A stretch of DNA of 64,000 nt from Ochrobactrum sp. Q0168 (GTDB taxonomy: Bacteria > Pseudomonadota > Alphaproteobacteria > Rhizobiales > Rhizobiaceae): contig NZ_JAELXQ010000001.1 of the NCBI RefSeq assembly GCF_016427605.1, forward strand, positions 836,137 to 900,136. The letters run 5' to 3'. Positions 28,321 to 36,969 of the stretch are shown piece after piece (the stretch's first letter is position 1; the number at the start of each line of letters is the position of its first letter). The notes under the pieces are model-generated. The model saw nothing but the letters and a program-made list of their open reading frames with translations. It searched no databases and had not been told where the DNA came from. A program made the translations under genes and the position numbers.

Positions 28321-28855
28321 TTTCATCCGCCTCATCCTGCTCGGTCTCGTCGGTGCAGCCATCGTCCACCTCTGTGTCCTGTTCCTCGTTCCGGTTTATT
28401 CGGACACGAATGCCTGGGCGCGCATTGAAGGCGCGACGACCCCCTATCGCTTCTTCGCGCTCGATGAAAAGAAAGGCCCGGTCAGCGACCGGGACCCACT
28501 AGTCAAGGAAGCGACCTGCCGTTTTGATCTGGCCGATGGCCCCGTTCATATGACCACGACAGGCATCGTCCCATACTGGTCCTTGTCGGTCTACGCGCCG
28601 AACGGCGACAATCTCTACAGTATCAACGATAACGTCTCCAATGAACGCAAGCTTGATCTCATCATCGCGGATCCGGTCGGCATGGCGAGCCTGAAGGCTG
28701 ACGGGTCGCAGCTCGATGCACAGTCGCTGGCCGTCGAGCAGAACATTGGCGAAGGGGCTGCCGTCTTACGTGTTTTCATGCCGGATGCCACCTGGAAAGC
28801 CGAAGTGCAACGCTTCTTCAATGACGCCCAGTGTGCACCCTTCGAGGGGAGCTAG
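28313..28855 (+). CDS. DUF1254 domain protein, membrane anchored
   Basis: 180 residues from the ATG at 28313, which has GGGG nine bases upstream and overlaps the previous stop; an ATG at 28304 is possible. One membrane segment (LILLGLVGAAIVHLCVLFLVP) precedes an exported domain (YRFFALDEKKGPVSDRDPLV, CRFDLADGPVHMTTTGIVPY, WSLSVYAPNGDNLYSINDN). It is the sister of the preceding DUF1214 gene and probably its partner. Function unknown. Confidence 0.78.
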   Translation: MGSFIRLILLGLVGAAIVHLCVLFLVPVYSDTNAWARIEGATTPYRFFALDEKKGPVSDRDPLVKEATCRFDLADGPVHMTTTGIVPYWSLSVYAPNGDNLYSINDNVSNERKLDLIIADPVGMASLKADGSQLDAQSLAVEQNIGEGAAVLRVFMPDATWKAEVQRFFNDAQCAPFEGS

Positions 28856-28977
28856 AGACGCGGAATCTTCTGCGGCACGGTTAATGAGTTGCTAAGGCTT
28901 CGTGCCTATTATCCGGTGTGCTGACCATTGCGGGGACCTTTGATGGCAGCGAGTGTATGCCTACCGGAGTATTCTGC

Positions 28978-30012
28978 GTGACAAATGATCAGTTCCGCGC
29001 CCTGGAGGAAATTTCAGGCAACCGGAGCCCGTCGAATTCAAAAGCGGGGAGCAAAGCGGACGACCTTCTGGCGGCCGCTATTTCTGCGTTCGCCGGTATC
29101 ACGCGCCCCGGCCGTCAGGACATGCAGCAGCTCGATGATCTGGTGATGCCGCTTTTGCAATGCGCGACGACGCGCGGCAAGCGTCACGCAGCCAATGCCC
29201 TCGCCCAGCTGGAAGAAGCCCCGCGTCGCGTCGTGCTCGCGCTTGCCGCCGAGCCGGTGGAAATTTCCGCCCCCATTCTTTTGCGCTCGCCGCTATTGCG
29301 TCCGGGCGACCTGATCGATCTCATCGGCCAGCATGGTCTTGCCCATGCCCGCGCCATCGCGCGCCGCCAGTCCGGCGATATTCTGTTGCAAGGCGTGCTG
29401 CGCAGCTTCGCCGATCCGGTGATCGATCGCACGCTGACGCTGCAGGACAACCTTGCGAATATCGAAGCCGAGCCGCTTGAAAAGCCGCAAATACCCGATC
29501 TGTCGGCTGCAAAAGCGCCTTTGATGACCGGTGGCAGCTCCGAGCGTCTGGCCCGTGCCCTGCAACAGCCATTCTTCAACGCGGGAACCCTGCCGGGCTC
29601 CGACCGGCTGATTGAAACCGCGCTTTTGATCGACAGCCAGTTTTTCCGCAACGCGCTTGCCGATGCGCTTGACCTGTCGTTCGAGCGCACCGACGCCATT
29701 ATCGGGAAATGGCCGGATTCCCATTTGCCCATCGCATTAAAGGCGCTGGGTCTTCCCGCCGCCGAATGCTTTCTGGTGATGACCGCCGTTCTCGGCACCA
29801 TCGATACGGACCGCGACGGTCTGCGCGAATTCGTGCATATCTACCGTTCCATCGACCGGGAAAAAGCCATGGCGCTCGTACGCCGGTGGAAAGCGGAAGA
29901 CATGTCGGCGATGCTGCGCAGCAAACTGCGCGAAATGGCCGATGATGACGAGCCGCTGGCAAATGCCGCAAATAGCGACGCACCGCCTGCGGATAACAGG
30001 CTCGTCAAGTAA
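28978..30012 (+). CDS. DUF2336 domain protein
   Basis: 344 residues from a GTG with GGAG nine bases upstream; a GTG at 28918 would give a longer form. The protein is helical and rich in HEAT-like repeats (VMPLLQCATTRGKRHAANAL, RRVVLALAAEPVEISAPILL, LIDLIGQHGLAHARAIARRQ), the character of DUF2336, which is widespread in Rhizobiales. No catalytic motif is seen. It stands alone on the plus strand and converges on the DUF1491 gene with a 3-base gap. Confidence 0.75.
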   Translation: MTNDQFRALEEISGNRSPSNSKAGSKADDLLAAAISAFAGITRPGRQDMQQLDDLVMPLLQCATTRGKRHAANALAQLEEAPRRVVLALAAEPVEISAPILLRSPLLRPGDLIDLIGQHGLAHARAIARRQSGDILLQGVLRSFADPVIDRTLTLQDNLANIEAEPLEKPQIPDLSAAKAPLMTGGSSERLARALQQPFFNAGTLPGSDRLIETALLIDSQFFRNALADALDLSFERTDAIIGKWPDSHLPIALKALGLPAAECFLVMTAVLGTIDTDRDGLREFVHIYRSIDREKAMALVRRWKAEDMSAMLRSKLREMADDDEPLANAANSDAPPADNRLVK

Positions 30013-30015
30013 TCT

Positions 30016-30372
30016 TCAGAGATTCTCGCCGTCCTGCGCTATAGTGAAGAACAGAGACGCGTCGGCCACATCTTCCAGTTCGACAAGCCACAGGTCCGGG
30101 TCGAAGCGGATTTCCCGCTGCATTCGGTCACCTGCCGCCATGTCGTCAGCTTCATGCAGAATGCGCAGGAACTTACGCTCACCGTCATTGTCTTCCTCAT
30201 AGGAGGTCTGCGGCGCAGGCGAATAAAGATCGCAGGTGCCAAAACGCGAGCTGACCTTGATAAAGATAGCGCCTGCTTCCGTGGACCCGCGGCGGGCGAG
30301 ATAGGCAAAGCCGCCCTCACCCTGCACCCGGCGGATCAATGCGGAAACCCAGAAATCCGATGTCAGTCGCAT
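30016..30372 (-). CDS. DUF1491 family protein
   Basis: 118 residues. It begins MRLTSDFWVSALIRRVQGEG and has AIFIKVSSRFGTCDLYSPAP and FDPDLWLVELED, all typical of the alphaproteobacterial DUF1491 family (small cytosolic protein, function unknown). It is a single gene convergent with the DUF2336 gene. Confidence 0.85.
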   Translation of the reverse strand: MRLTSDFWVSALIRRVQGEGGFAYLARRGSTEAGAIFIKVSSRFGTCDLYSPAPQTSYEEDNDGERKFLRILHEADDMAAGDRMQREIRFDPDLWLVELEDVADASLFFTIAQDGENL

Positions 30373-30384
30373 GGTCGCGTAAAT

Positions 30385-30446
30385 ACTTTTTTCTTACGCA
30401 TTATCCGACGCAAAACCGCTTCGCACTTTTGCTGGAATGCTTCTAG
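30385..30446. repeat. Rhizobiales intergenic palindrome
   Basis: Contains TTCTTACGCATTATCCGACG and CGCTTCGCACTTTTGCTGGA, the two blocks also present at 17768-17872. It overlaps the 3' end of the peptidoglycan-binding protein gene (stop at 30443) and fills the gap to the DUF1491 promoter. Confidence 0.5.
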
Positions 30447-31492
30447 CTGATGAGCCCGATTTCACGCATCTTGGCGATGAGCGCGGAATCGATTTCGCCT
30501 GTCTGGCGCATGTTGAACAGCTTCTGGAACTCGCGAATGGCGGATTCCGTCGCCTTGCCAGGCTGACCGTTGACCGGCACCATATCATTGCCGAAAGCCT
30601 TCAGCCCGGCCTGCACGCGGATGATATCCTGCGAGGAGATTTTCTCCGACGGACCTGCCGGTGCCTCAGTCGGCTCTTTTTTCTGAACCGGCTTTTGATA
30701 GGCGGCGAGATCAGGTTTCGGCTTTGAAGGCGTTTCGCTTTTCAACACAGCAGGCTGCGCGGTTAATTGCGGGCGCGGCGTCGGCACCACTTCGATGGCC
30801 TTGGCGATTTCGTCCTGTTGAGCAGGCGCCGGGCTTTCGACCTGAGCGGGCACACTGGCCTGCTGCACGCCAAGCTTTTGCTGCAAGGCGCGCCAGCGAT
30901 CCACGGCCTCGCGAGTCTGCGGGCCGGTAAAGCCATCGACCGGGCCCTTATAGACGCCCAGCATTGAAAGACGCTGTTGCAGGCGGGCAATCTCCAGATC
31001 GGCATTGGGCGCAAGCGCTGGCAGCATATCGTCCGTCGCAGTCACGTGCATGCGGTCTGCCGAAAGGTCGGCATCGCTCACGCCCTGCGGGGTCGTGTTA
31101 CCGGTAGGCTTTGGCTCGACCCTTGCCGTCTCGACGGGCTTTGCGTCAGGCTGACTGGCAGCGGCAGTTCCCGGCAGAACCGCGCGCGGCGTCGGCTTGA
31201 AAACGAAATCGGGTCTTGTCCGGAAGAACACGGCATTATGCGCCTCCGGCTGATACCAGAGCGCATTGGCGGAAACGAAACTCATCACCACGAAAAACGC
31301 CGTTGCCCCGCCGGTGAGTACCGGATTGCGCACGACAAAGTCACCGGCGACGATGGCCAGTGCCGAGGCCGAGTTGAAGAAGAATCGAAGGAGCCTGGCC
31401 CCCAGACTACGCTGTTTTGCGGGTCTGCGTGCGGAGCGGGTCTGCGATCCGCTCTGGGTTCTGCTCCCGGTCTTCGTCGTTCTGCCAGTCAT
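30443..31492 (-). CDS. Peptidoglycan-binding domain protein, membrane anchored
   Basis: 349 residues. A basic N-terminus is followed by a membrane segment near 60-78 (TGGATAFFVVMSFVSANALW). A long linker, rich in Pro, Ala and Lys, connects two PG_binding_1 domains: one at about 165-205 (IARLQQRLSMLGVYKGPVDG, FTGPQTREAVDRW) and one at about 285-345 (VQAGLKAFGNDMVPVNGQPG, ATESAIREFQKLF). Its first 86 bases overlap the 3' end of the DivJ-like kinase gene in another frame, implying co-transcription. Likely a periplasmic wall-binding protein tied to growth or division control; no enzyme domain is seen. Confidence 0.85.
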   Translation of the reverse strand: MTGRTTKTGSRTQSGSQTRSARRPAKQRSLGARLLRFFFNSASALAIVAGDFVVRNPVLTGGATAFFVVMSFVSANALWYQPEAHNAVFFRTRPDFVFKPTPRAVLPGTAAASQPDAKPVETARVEPKPTGNTTPQGVSDADLSADRMHVTATDDMLPALAPNADLEIARLQQRLSMLGVYKGPVDGFTGPQTREAVDRWRALQQKLGVQQASVPAQVESPAPAQQDEIAKAIEVVPTPRPQLTAQPAVLKSETPSKPKPDLAAYQKPVQKKEPTEAPAGPSEKISSQDIIRVQAGLKAFGNDMVPVNGQPGKATESAIREFQKLFNMRQTGEIDSALIAKMREIGLIS

Positions 31493-33251
31493 TGCGCCTT
31501 TCTCCCTGGTGACGGTGCATATCGATCACCGTGCCAAGTTCCTGTTGTTCGTCATCCCCCGCGAGATAGTGCGGACCTGCCACCGGTAGGCGGACGGTAA
31601 CGACCGTGCCTTCGCCGGGACAGCTCTTGATGTTCATCGACCCCTGATGCAGTTCCACAAGGCCCTTGACCACGGACAGGCCAAGGCCGCTTCCTTCCTG
31701 AGCGCGCGTATAGCTGTTGTCGGCGCGCACAAAAGGCATGCCGATGCGCTGCAGGTCTTCCGGCTCTATACCGATGCCGGTGTCCGAAACGCTGATTTCC
31801 AGCATGGCGCGACCGTCAGCCACCATGCGGGCGGCGTCGATGGTGACGCAACCGCCCGTCTCGGTGAACTTCACGGCATTGGCCGCCAGATTGAGCAATA
31901 TCTGCTGCACCGCGCGGCGGTCGGCCTTAAGCTCGCCAACGCCAGTACCGACACGATGGCAGAAGGCAACGCCCTTCTTTTCCGCCTGTGGCAGCATGAC
32001 CGAAGCGCACATTTCAGCCACGTCGCGGAAGGCAAAGCTCTGCGGCGCAATGCCATAAGTGCCAGTTTCCAGCCGCGAATTGTCGAGAACCGCATTCACC
32101 AGTTCCAGCAGATAATGCCCCGACTGATGGATCAGACCCGCATATTCGCGCTGCTTTTCATTGGCGAGCTGACCGCCCACCCCATGCGACAGCATGTCGG
32201 AAAAACCGATAATGGAATTGAGCGGCGTGCGCAGTTCATGGCTGACCGAAGCGAGCAGACGGCCCTTTCCGACGCGCTCGGATTCCAGCTCGGCCCTCAA
32301 GGTGGCGATTTCGTCCAGAAGCTTCTGTTCGCCTTCCAGCGAACGGCCAACCAGCGTGATCACGCCAGCGGCATTCAGCCCTTCCAGACGATAGGCGCGG
32401 AAAACCGGGCTTCCAGCTTCGATGGAGCGCAAGCGGATATCGACACGTTTGGACGCAATCCCCGAACGCAGGTCGGCCAGAAGCGAAAGATAGTGCACAC
32501 GGTCGGCAACGTGGACACGGTCCACCAGCGCGGTCGCCTCCAGCATTTTCGGCTGCATACCAAGGAGCTTTGCGGTCTTCTCGCCCACAGACGCGATGAC
32601 GCCTTCCGCATCGAGCACAAATTGCACGTCGCCCTCGGCCACGGCAACTTGGCGTGTATTAGCTTCACTCTGCTGCGGCTTGACGGCCAGACCGACGCTG
32701 CGTGCGACAAGGCTCGCCGCATAAAGAACCAGCACCGTGACGGAGGCCAGCGAACCGCCGGCGATCACGCCGCCGCTCGTCATCGCAAAGGCGCTGACAA
32801 TGGCAAGACCCGCAAAGCACCCTGCAATCGTGGCGGCAGACTTGCGGCTGACAAGCCAGATTTCCAGCGGCAAGCCAGCCGCCATCAGCCACAAGGCGGT
32901 ATCACTGCTGGAAACCGTGCCGATGATGGCAAGCCCCGCGCCATAGGCGGCAAAATTCAACGTTCCGAGAATGGCAGGGCTCAATCCCATCAGCGAGAGA
33001 GCGCAGAAAATCATCGCAATACCGGCAAAGCTGGCAGCGAGAATGGCAAATTCGGTCAGGCTCGAGGCGAGTCCAGAAGCAAGGACAGCAGCAACCAGTA
33101 GCACCGGCACGGCAAGCACCGAGCCGGCAACACGCATAGCCGTCGCATCTGGCGTGTTCACCCAGCGGCGGCAGAAACGTTCGTAAAAACGGCCGAGCGT
33201 CTGCACACCAGTGCCAACGGTCTTAGCTGCTTTCAAAAGAATGGCGTTCAA
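31407..33251 (-). CDS. divJ: DivJ-like polytopic sensor histidine kinase
   Basis: 614 residues. The N-terminal third is hydrophobic, with about six to eight membrane segments between 40 and 200. A PAS-like region (VQFVLDAEGVIASVGEKTAK) follows, then HisKA with His338 in [20 protein letters not shown], and HATPase_c (DTGIGIEPEDL, GSGLGLSVVKG). The extended H-box groups it with PleC, DivJ and PdhS; a polytopic N-terminus with one PAS is the DivJ layout. The last 50 residues are polar and basic, and they overlap the next gene. DivJ phosphorylates DivK; that role is inferred by family. Confidence 0.65.
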   Translation of the reverse strand: MNAILLKAAKTVGTGVQTLGRFYERFCRRWVNTPDATAMRVAGSVLAVPVLLVAAVLASGLASSLTEFAILAASFAGIAMIFCALSLMGLSPAILGTLNFAAYGAGLAIIGTVSSSDTALWLMAAGLPLEIWLVSRKSAATIAGCFAGLAIVSAFAMTSGGVIAGGSLASVTVLVLYAASLVARSVGLAVKPQQSEANTRQVAVAEGDVQFVLDAEGVIASVGEKTAKLLGMQPKMLEATALVDRVHVADRVHYLSLLADLRSGIASKRVDIRLRSIEAGSPVFRAYRLEGLNAAGVITLVGRSLEGEQKLLDEIATLRAELESERVGKGRLLASVSHELRTPLNSIIGFSDMLSHGVGGQLANEKQREYAGLIHQSGHYLLELVNAVLDNSRLETGTYGIAPQSFAFRDVAEMCASVMLPQAEKKGVAFCHRVGTGVGELKADRRAVQQILLNLAANAVKFTETGGCVTIDAARMVADGRAMLEISVSDTGIGIEPEDLQRIGMPFVRADNSYTRAQEGSGLGLSVVKGLVELHQGSMNIKSCPGEGTVVTVRLPVAGPHYLAGDDEQQELGTVIDMHRHQGERRNDWQNDEDREQNPERIADPLRTQTRKTA

Positions 33252-33586
33252 CGTGCGCTACTCACTCAAACTCATACACATACTCATCGGCCCGTAACAT
33301 TCGAAAGGAACATTCCCGGCGCGTTCCAGATTGCAGGTGAGGCTTTAAGGAAACGATAAAACGAGACCCATGAATGCAGATAAGCAGCGCGAGGGGCGTG
33401 CTTTTCGACCTATGGTAAACAGAGGGTAGCGATTGCTTGTACGAAAGCGCGAAGATGACACAATCTTCCGCCTGCCGCGCTGCGGATCGCAGAACTGCGA
33501 ATCGCGCGGTTACGGAATCTTTTCGATTTCATCGGACATTGGCGACATCGTTCGATTAGCTGAAGGCGTGCAACAGCAACAAGGCC
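33252..33586. promoter_or_regulatory. Divergent region between divJ-like and DUF5330 genes
   Basis: No gene is supported in these 335 bases. A TTAA-N7-ATAA element at 33345-33359 is one mismatch from the CtrA full site TTAA-N7-TTAA, about 95 bases ahead of the kinase start. Two GANTC sites lie at 33499 and 33515. Regulatory meaning is tentative. Confidence 0.3.
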
Positions 33587-34090
33587 ATGATCCGTTTCCT
33601 CATCAAATCCGTATTCTGGTTGTCGCTGGCATTCATCGTGATGCCGCGCTTTTTCCCAGCGGAACAGGAAAACAAGGTTGCCGAAAAACCCGCCGCCGTC
33701 GCTCAGCCGACGGACGGGACGAGCACCGTGGATCAGCTTTTGGCCAATGGCAAAACGGCCATCGAGATCGGCAAGCTTTGCGTGAACAATCCGGATTTCT
33801 GCGAGAATGGCACATCGCTGATTTCCAGCGCGGGTAGCGGTTTGCTCAAGGGCAGCGGCCAGATGCTGGATTATCTAAGCCAGCGTTTCGGCAACAAAAG
33901 CGAAGCGCCTGCTGCACCGCAACCCGTAGCCGTCGCTGAAAAGCCCGAAATGACGGTCTCCGAAATTCTGTCCGAGCAAGCCGCTCCTCAAACAAGCGGT
34001 TTGAACAATATCCCGATCCCGACCTCGCGTGCGGCAGCCTTGCGCACGCTGGATCGCCGGACCACGGGCGCGATCCCGGCAAAACACTGA
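33587..34090 (+). CDS. DUF5330 domain protein
   Basis: 167 residues. An N-terminal membrane segment or signal anchor (FLIKSVFWLSLAFIVMPRFF) is followed by VDQLLANGKTAIEIGKLCVN and NPDFCENGTSLISSAGSGLL, the conserved two-cysteine block of the Rhizobiales DUF5330 family. The C-terminal third is Pro/Ala-rich and low in complexity. Function unknown; probably periplasmic and membrane tethered. Confidence 0.8.
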   Translation: MIRFLIKSVFWLSLAFIVMPRFFPAEQENKVAEKPAAVAQPTDGTSTVDQLLANGKTAIEIGKLCVNNPDFCENGTSLISSAGSGLLKGSGQMLDYLSQRFGNKSEAPAAPQPVAVAEKPEMTVSEILSEQAAPQTSGLNNIPIPTSRAAALRTLDRRTTGAIPAKH

Positions 34091-34167
34091 TCTTTCCCGT
34101 GACCTTGCCGCCATTCATGACTATATAAGCGGCACAACACCGCAAGACGGCATTTCAGGTGAGTATC

Positions 34168-34593
34168 ATGACGACCACAATCGATAGCATCATGTCCGAC
34201 TTCGAATTTCTCGACGACTGGGAAGATCGCTATCGCTATGTCATCGATCTCGGCAAGGAATTGTCCCCCTATCCCGACGACGCGCGCGATGCCGAACATA
34301 AGGTTCAGGGCTGCGTCAGTCAGGTCTGGCTCAAGACCATGCCGCAGAGCGGCGCAGACCCGGTGATCGAATTTCTGGGCGATTCCGATGCGCATATCGT
34401 GCGCGGTCTCGTCGCCATCGTACTGGCGCTCTATTCCGGCAAACGCGCTTCGGAAATTCTCGCCATCGAGCCGGAAAGCGTGTTGAAGACGCTCGGCCTT
34501 GACGAGCATCTGACCCCGCAGCGCTCAAACGGCCTGCGCGCCATGGTCGCCCGCATCCGCCGTGAAGCGGAAGCGGCAAAGCTCTCAGCCTAA
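34168..34593 (+). CDS. sufE: SufE family cysteine-desulfurase activator
   Basis: 141 residues from the ATG at 34168, preceded by AGGTGAG; a GTG at 34159 is possible. The sulfur-accepting cysteine is Cys49 in KVQGCVSQVWL. The length and the YSGKRASEILAIE and LTPQRSNGLRAMVARI blocks are typical of SufE. It takes persulfide sulfur from SufS for Fe-S cluster assembly; no other suf genes are nearby. It converges on the amidase gene and overlaps its end by nine bases. Confidence 0.92.
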   Translation: MTTTIDSIMSDFEFLDDWEDRYRYVIDLGKELSPYPDDARDAEHKVQGCVSQVWLKTMPQSGADPVIEFLGDSDAHIVRGLVAIVLALYSGKRASEILAIEPESVLKTLGLDEHLTPQRSNGLRAMVARIRREAEAAKLSA

Positions 34594-35880
34594 TAGCTTT
34601 TCCACCGACAGGGCGAGCGCAAGCAGATGCTTGTCGGTGCCGCCGCGCGCGGTCAGCATCAGGCCTGTCGGCAGCTTCATGCCCGGCATGGGTAGCGTGA
34701 TGCTGCACAGATCGAACTGGTTGCCGACCTGCGTATCGCGCAGCGTCAGCCCTTCCACGCGGTCATATTCGTCCTCGTCATGGCTGACCGAAGCGATCGT
34801 CGGCGCGGCAATCGGCGTGGCGGGCGTGGCGAATGCGTCAAAGCCCTTCAACCGCTCATCCATCTCGCGGATCAGCTGATTTCTGGTTGCCACCATGGCT
34901 TGATAGGTCTCGTCCGGCACTTGCAGACGCACCGTTAGCGGGCGTTTCACCCGCAGATCGACATTGGCGTCGGGATCGCGCAGCCATGTGTCGGCATGGA
35001 TGCGGCTTGCCTCGATACCGACAATCGATCCCGCCGTGCTTGCCTCGCGCCAGCGCTGGATCAAATCGTCCAGCATGATATCGACAAGCTTCACGCCGGC
35101 CTTTTCAAGCGCGGCCAGCGACGCCTCGAAATGCGCGGCCACATCCGGTTCCATCGCGTCCAGCAGATAGCCCCGCGGCACAGCGATTCGCAGCCTAGAG
35201 AGCTGCACCGCATCCGGCAGAACCGGCGCTTCGTCCGCCATCACGGCATCGGTCAAAATGGCATCCGCAACCGTTCTGGTGAGCGGCCCAATGGAATCGA
35301 GCGACGGCGCCAGCGGAAATGCGCCATCCAGTGGAATGCGCCGCGCCGTCGGCTTGAAACCGACGATACCGTTCAGCGCCGCAGGAATGCGCACCGAGCC
35401 GCCCGTATCCGACCCGATGGCGATTTCGCTGGTGCCTTCCGCCGCGGAGACCGCCGCGCCGGACGACGACCCGCCCGGAATGCGCGTCGGATCGACGGCA
35501 TTGCCCGGCTCGCCATAATGCGGATTGAGACCAACCGGCGTGAAGGCAAATTCAGTCATATGCGTCTTGCCGACGATCACAGCGCCCGCATCGCGCAGGC
35601 GCTGCACGATTACCGCATCCTTGGCCGCAGGCGCGGCTGTGTGCCGAACCACCGACCCGGCCAGCGTCGGTTCGCCCGCAACGTCAAAAAGATCCTTGAT
35701 GGAAACAAGGCGGCCATCCAGCGGACCGAGAGCCTGACCAGACCGAAGCCGCGCATCGGCGGCATCTGCTTCCGCCCGCGCCCGTTCCGTATAAATCTTG
35801 CTGAAAACACGCTCATGTGCGCGGCGGGCTTCAAGGCGCGCCAGAACAGCTTCCAGCCGATCCCGGATAGTCGACGACAT
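34585..35880 (-). CDS. Amidase-signature family hydrolase
   Basis: 431 residues from the ATG at 35880, preceded by a strong GGGGAGA. The Ser-cisSer-Lys triad of the family is visible: Lys62 (VSIKDLFDV), serines at 138-140 (PGGSSSGAAVS) and nucleophile Ser162 (GSDTGGSVRIPAA). Substrate cannot be told; GatA is unlikely because gatC and gatB are not adjacent. It lies next to, but is separate from, the LysR/CoA-transferase locus. Confidence 0.88.
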   Translation of the reverse strand: MSSTIRDRLEAVLARLEARRAHERVFSKIYTERARAEADAADARLRSGQALGPLDGRLVSIKDLFDVAGEPTLAGSVVRHTAAPAAKDAVIVQRLRDAGAVIVGKTHMTEFAFTPVGLNPHYGEPGNAVDPTRIPGGSSSGAAVSAAEGTSEIAIGSDTGGSVRIPAALNGIVGFKPTARRIPLDGAFPLAPSLDSIGPLTRTVADAILTDAVMADEAPVLPDAVQLSRLRIAVPRGYLLDAMEPDVAAHFEASLAALEKAGVKLVDIMLDDLIQRWREASTAGSIVGIEASRIHADTWLRDPDANVDLRVKRPLTVRLQVPDETYQAMVATRNQLIREMDERLKGFDAFATPATPIAAPTIASVSHDEDEYDRVEGLTLRDTQVGNQFDLCSITLPMPGMKLPTGLMLTARGGTDKHLLALALSVEKLLG

Positions 35881-35952
35881 GCAAATTCTCCCCAATTTCC
35901 CCGCCCGGTCGCACCGGCTTTTCCCTTGCGATAAGGTGGCATCCAGCCACTG

Positions 35953-36870
35953 TCAATCGACGCTCTTGCGTTCTGCCTGAAATGACCGTGCGGCAAAACA
36001 GTCGCGGATTGCGGGCATGGCGTCCTGCGCCGTCTGCGTGGCTGGCCCTCCAGACGGATAGGCCAGCACCAGACGCTGGCGCAGCGTTTCATCTTCTATC
36101 GGCAGGCACACGACCTTGCGCCCATCATGGCTGAAATCATGGCCGGGCCGTGTGAAAAGCAGCGACACGCCGAGGCCATTTGCGACCATGCCGCGCACCA
36201 TCTCGACCGACGTGGTTCGCAGCACGATATTCGGCGACAGACCCTGCTGCCAGAACGGCACCAGCAGGAATTCGCGGCTGAGCGGCAGATCGACGAGAAT
36301 GAACGGATAACGCGCCAATTCCGCCAGCGTCACACTCTGCTTCGCGGCCAGCGGACTGTCCGGCGGAACGACCGCATGCGGCGCGTAAGACAGCATGGTT
36401 TCCCATGTGACCGTTTCCGGCAGTCCCACATCATAGGTAATGCCGAGATCGACAATGCCCTTTTCCAGCGCCCGCGCCATGCCTTCCAGATCGAACTCGC
36501 GCAGCGTCACGCGCATATCGGGAAACATCTGTTTCAAATGGCCCAATATGCCCGGAATGCAGACCGGCCCCAGAGTACTGAAATAGCCGAGCGTCAGCCG
36601 CGCCGCGCCCTCGCCCTTACCCGATACGGCGAAGTCTTCAGCGCCCGCCAGAAGCAGCCGGGCTTCCTGCAGCTTGCGACTGCCGAAGGGCGTCAGTTCC
36701 AGCCCCTTGGCCTGCCGCCGCTCGAAAAGCGGTTGCCCCAGATCGCGTTCCAGATCGCGGATTGCCGCCGATATGGAGGGCTGCGAGACGTTAAGCTTTT
36801 CAGCAGCGCCTGTTGCACTGCCAGCCTCGGCGGAGGTGACGAAATAGTGGAGTTGGCGAAGCGATATCAT
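35953..36870 (-). CDS. LysR-family transcriptional regulator
   Basis: 305 residues. The N-terminal winged helix (LRQLHYFVTSAEAGSATGAA, EKLNVSQPSISAAIRDLERD) and the substrate-binding domain from about residue 90 are typical. The gene is divergent from the CoA-transferase/acyl-CoA dehydrogenase operon with a 99-base gap, the usual sign that it controls that operon. The effector is probably a related acid or CoA ester (inference). Confidence 0.9.
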   Translation of the reverse strand: MISLRQLHYFVTSAEAGSATGAAEKLNVSQPSISAAIRDLERDLGQPLFERRQAKGLELTPFGSRKLQEARLLLAGAEDFAVSGKGEGAARLTLGYFSTLGPVCIPGILGHLKQMFPDMRVTLREFDLEGMARALEKGIVDLGITYDVGLPETVTWETMLSYAPHAVVPPDSPLAAKQSVTLAELARYPFILVDLPLSREFLLVPFWQQGLSPNIVLRTTSVEMVRGMVANGLGVSLLFTRPGHDFSHDGRKVVCLPIEDETLRQRLVLAYPSGGPATQTAQDAMPAIRDCFAARSFQAERKSVD

Positions 36871-36969
36871 TAAAGGATTTTTCTATAATGACTGCTCGAT
36901 TTCAATTCTTTTTCCGCTACTGAACTGCGTTTAGCCTCCCCTCAAATTAAACAATAAGGGGATACGACC

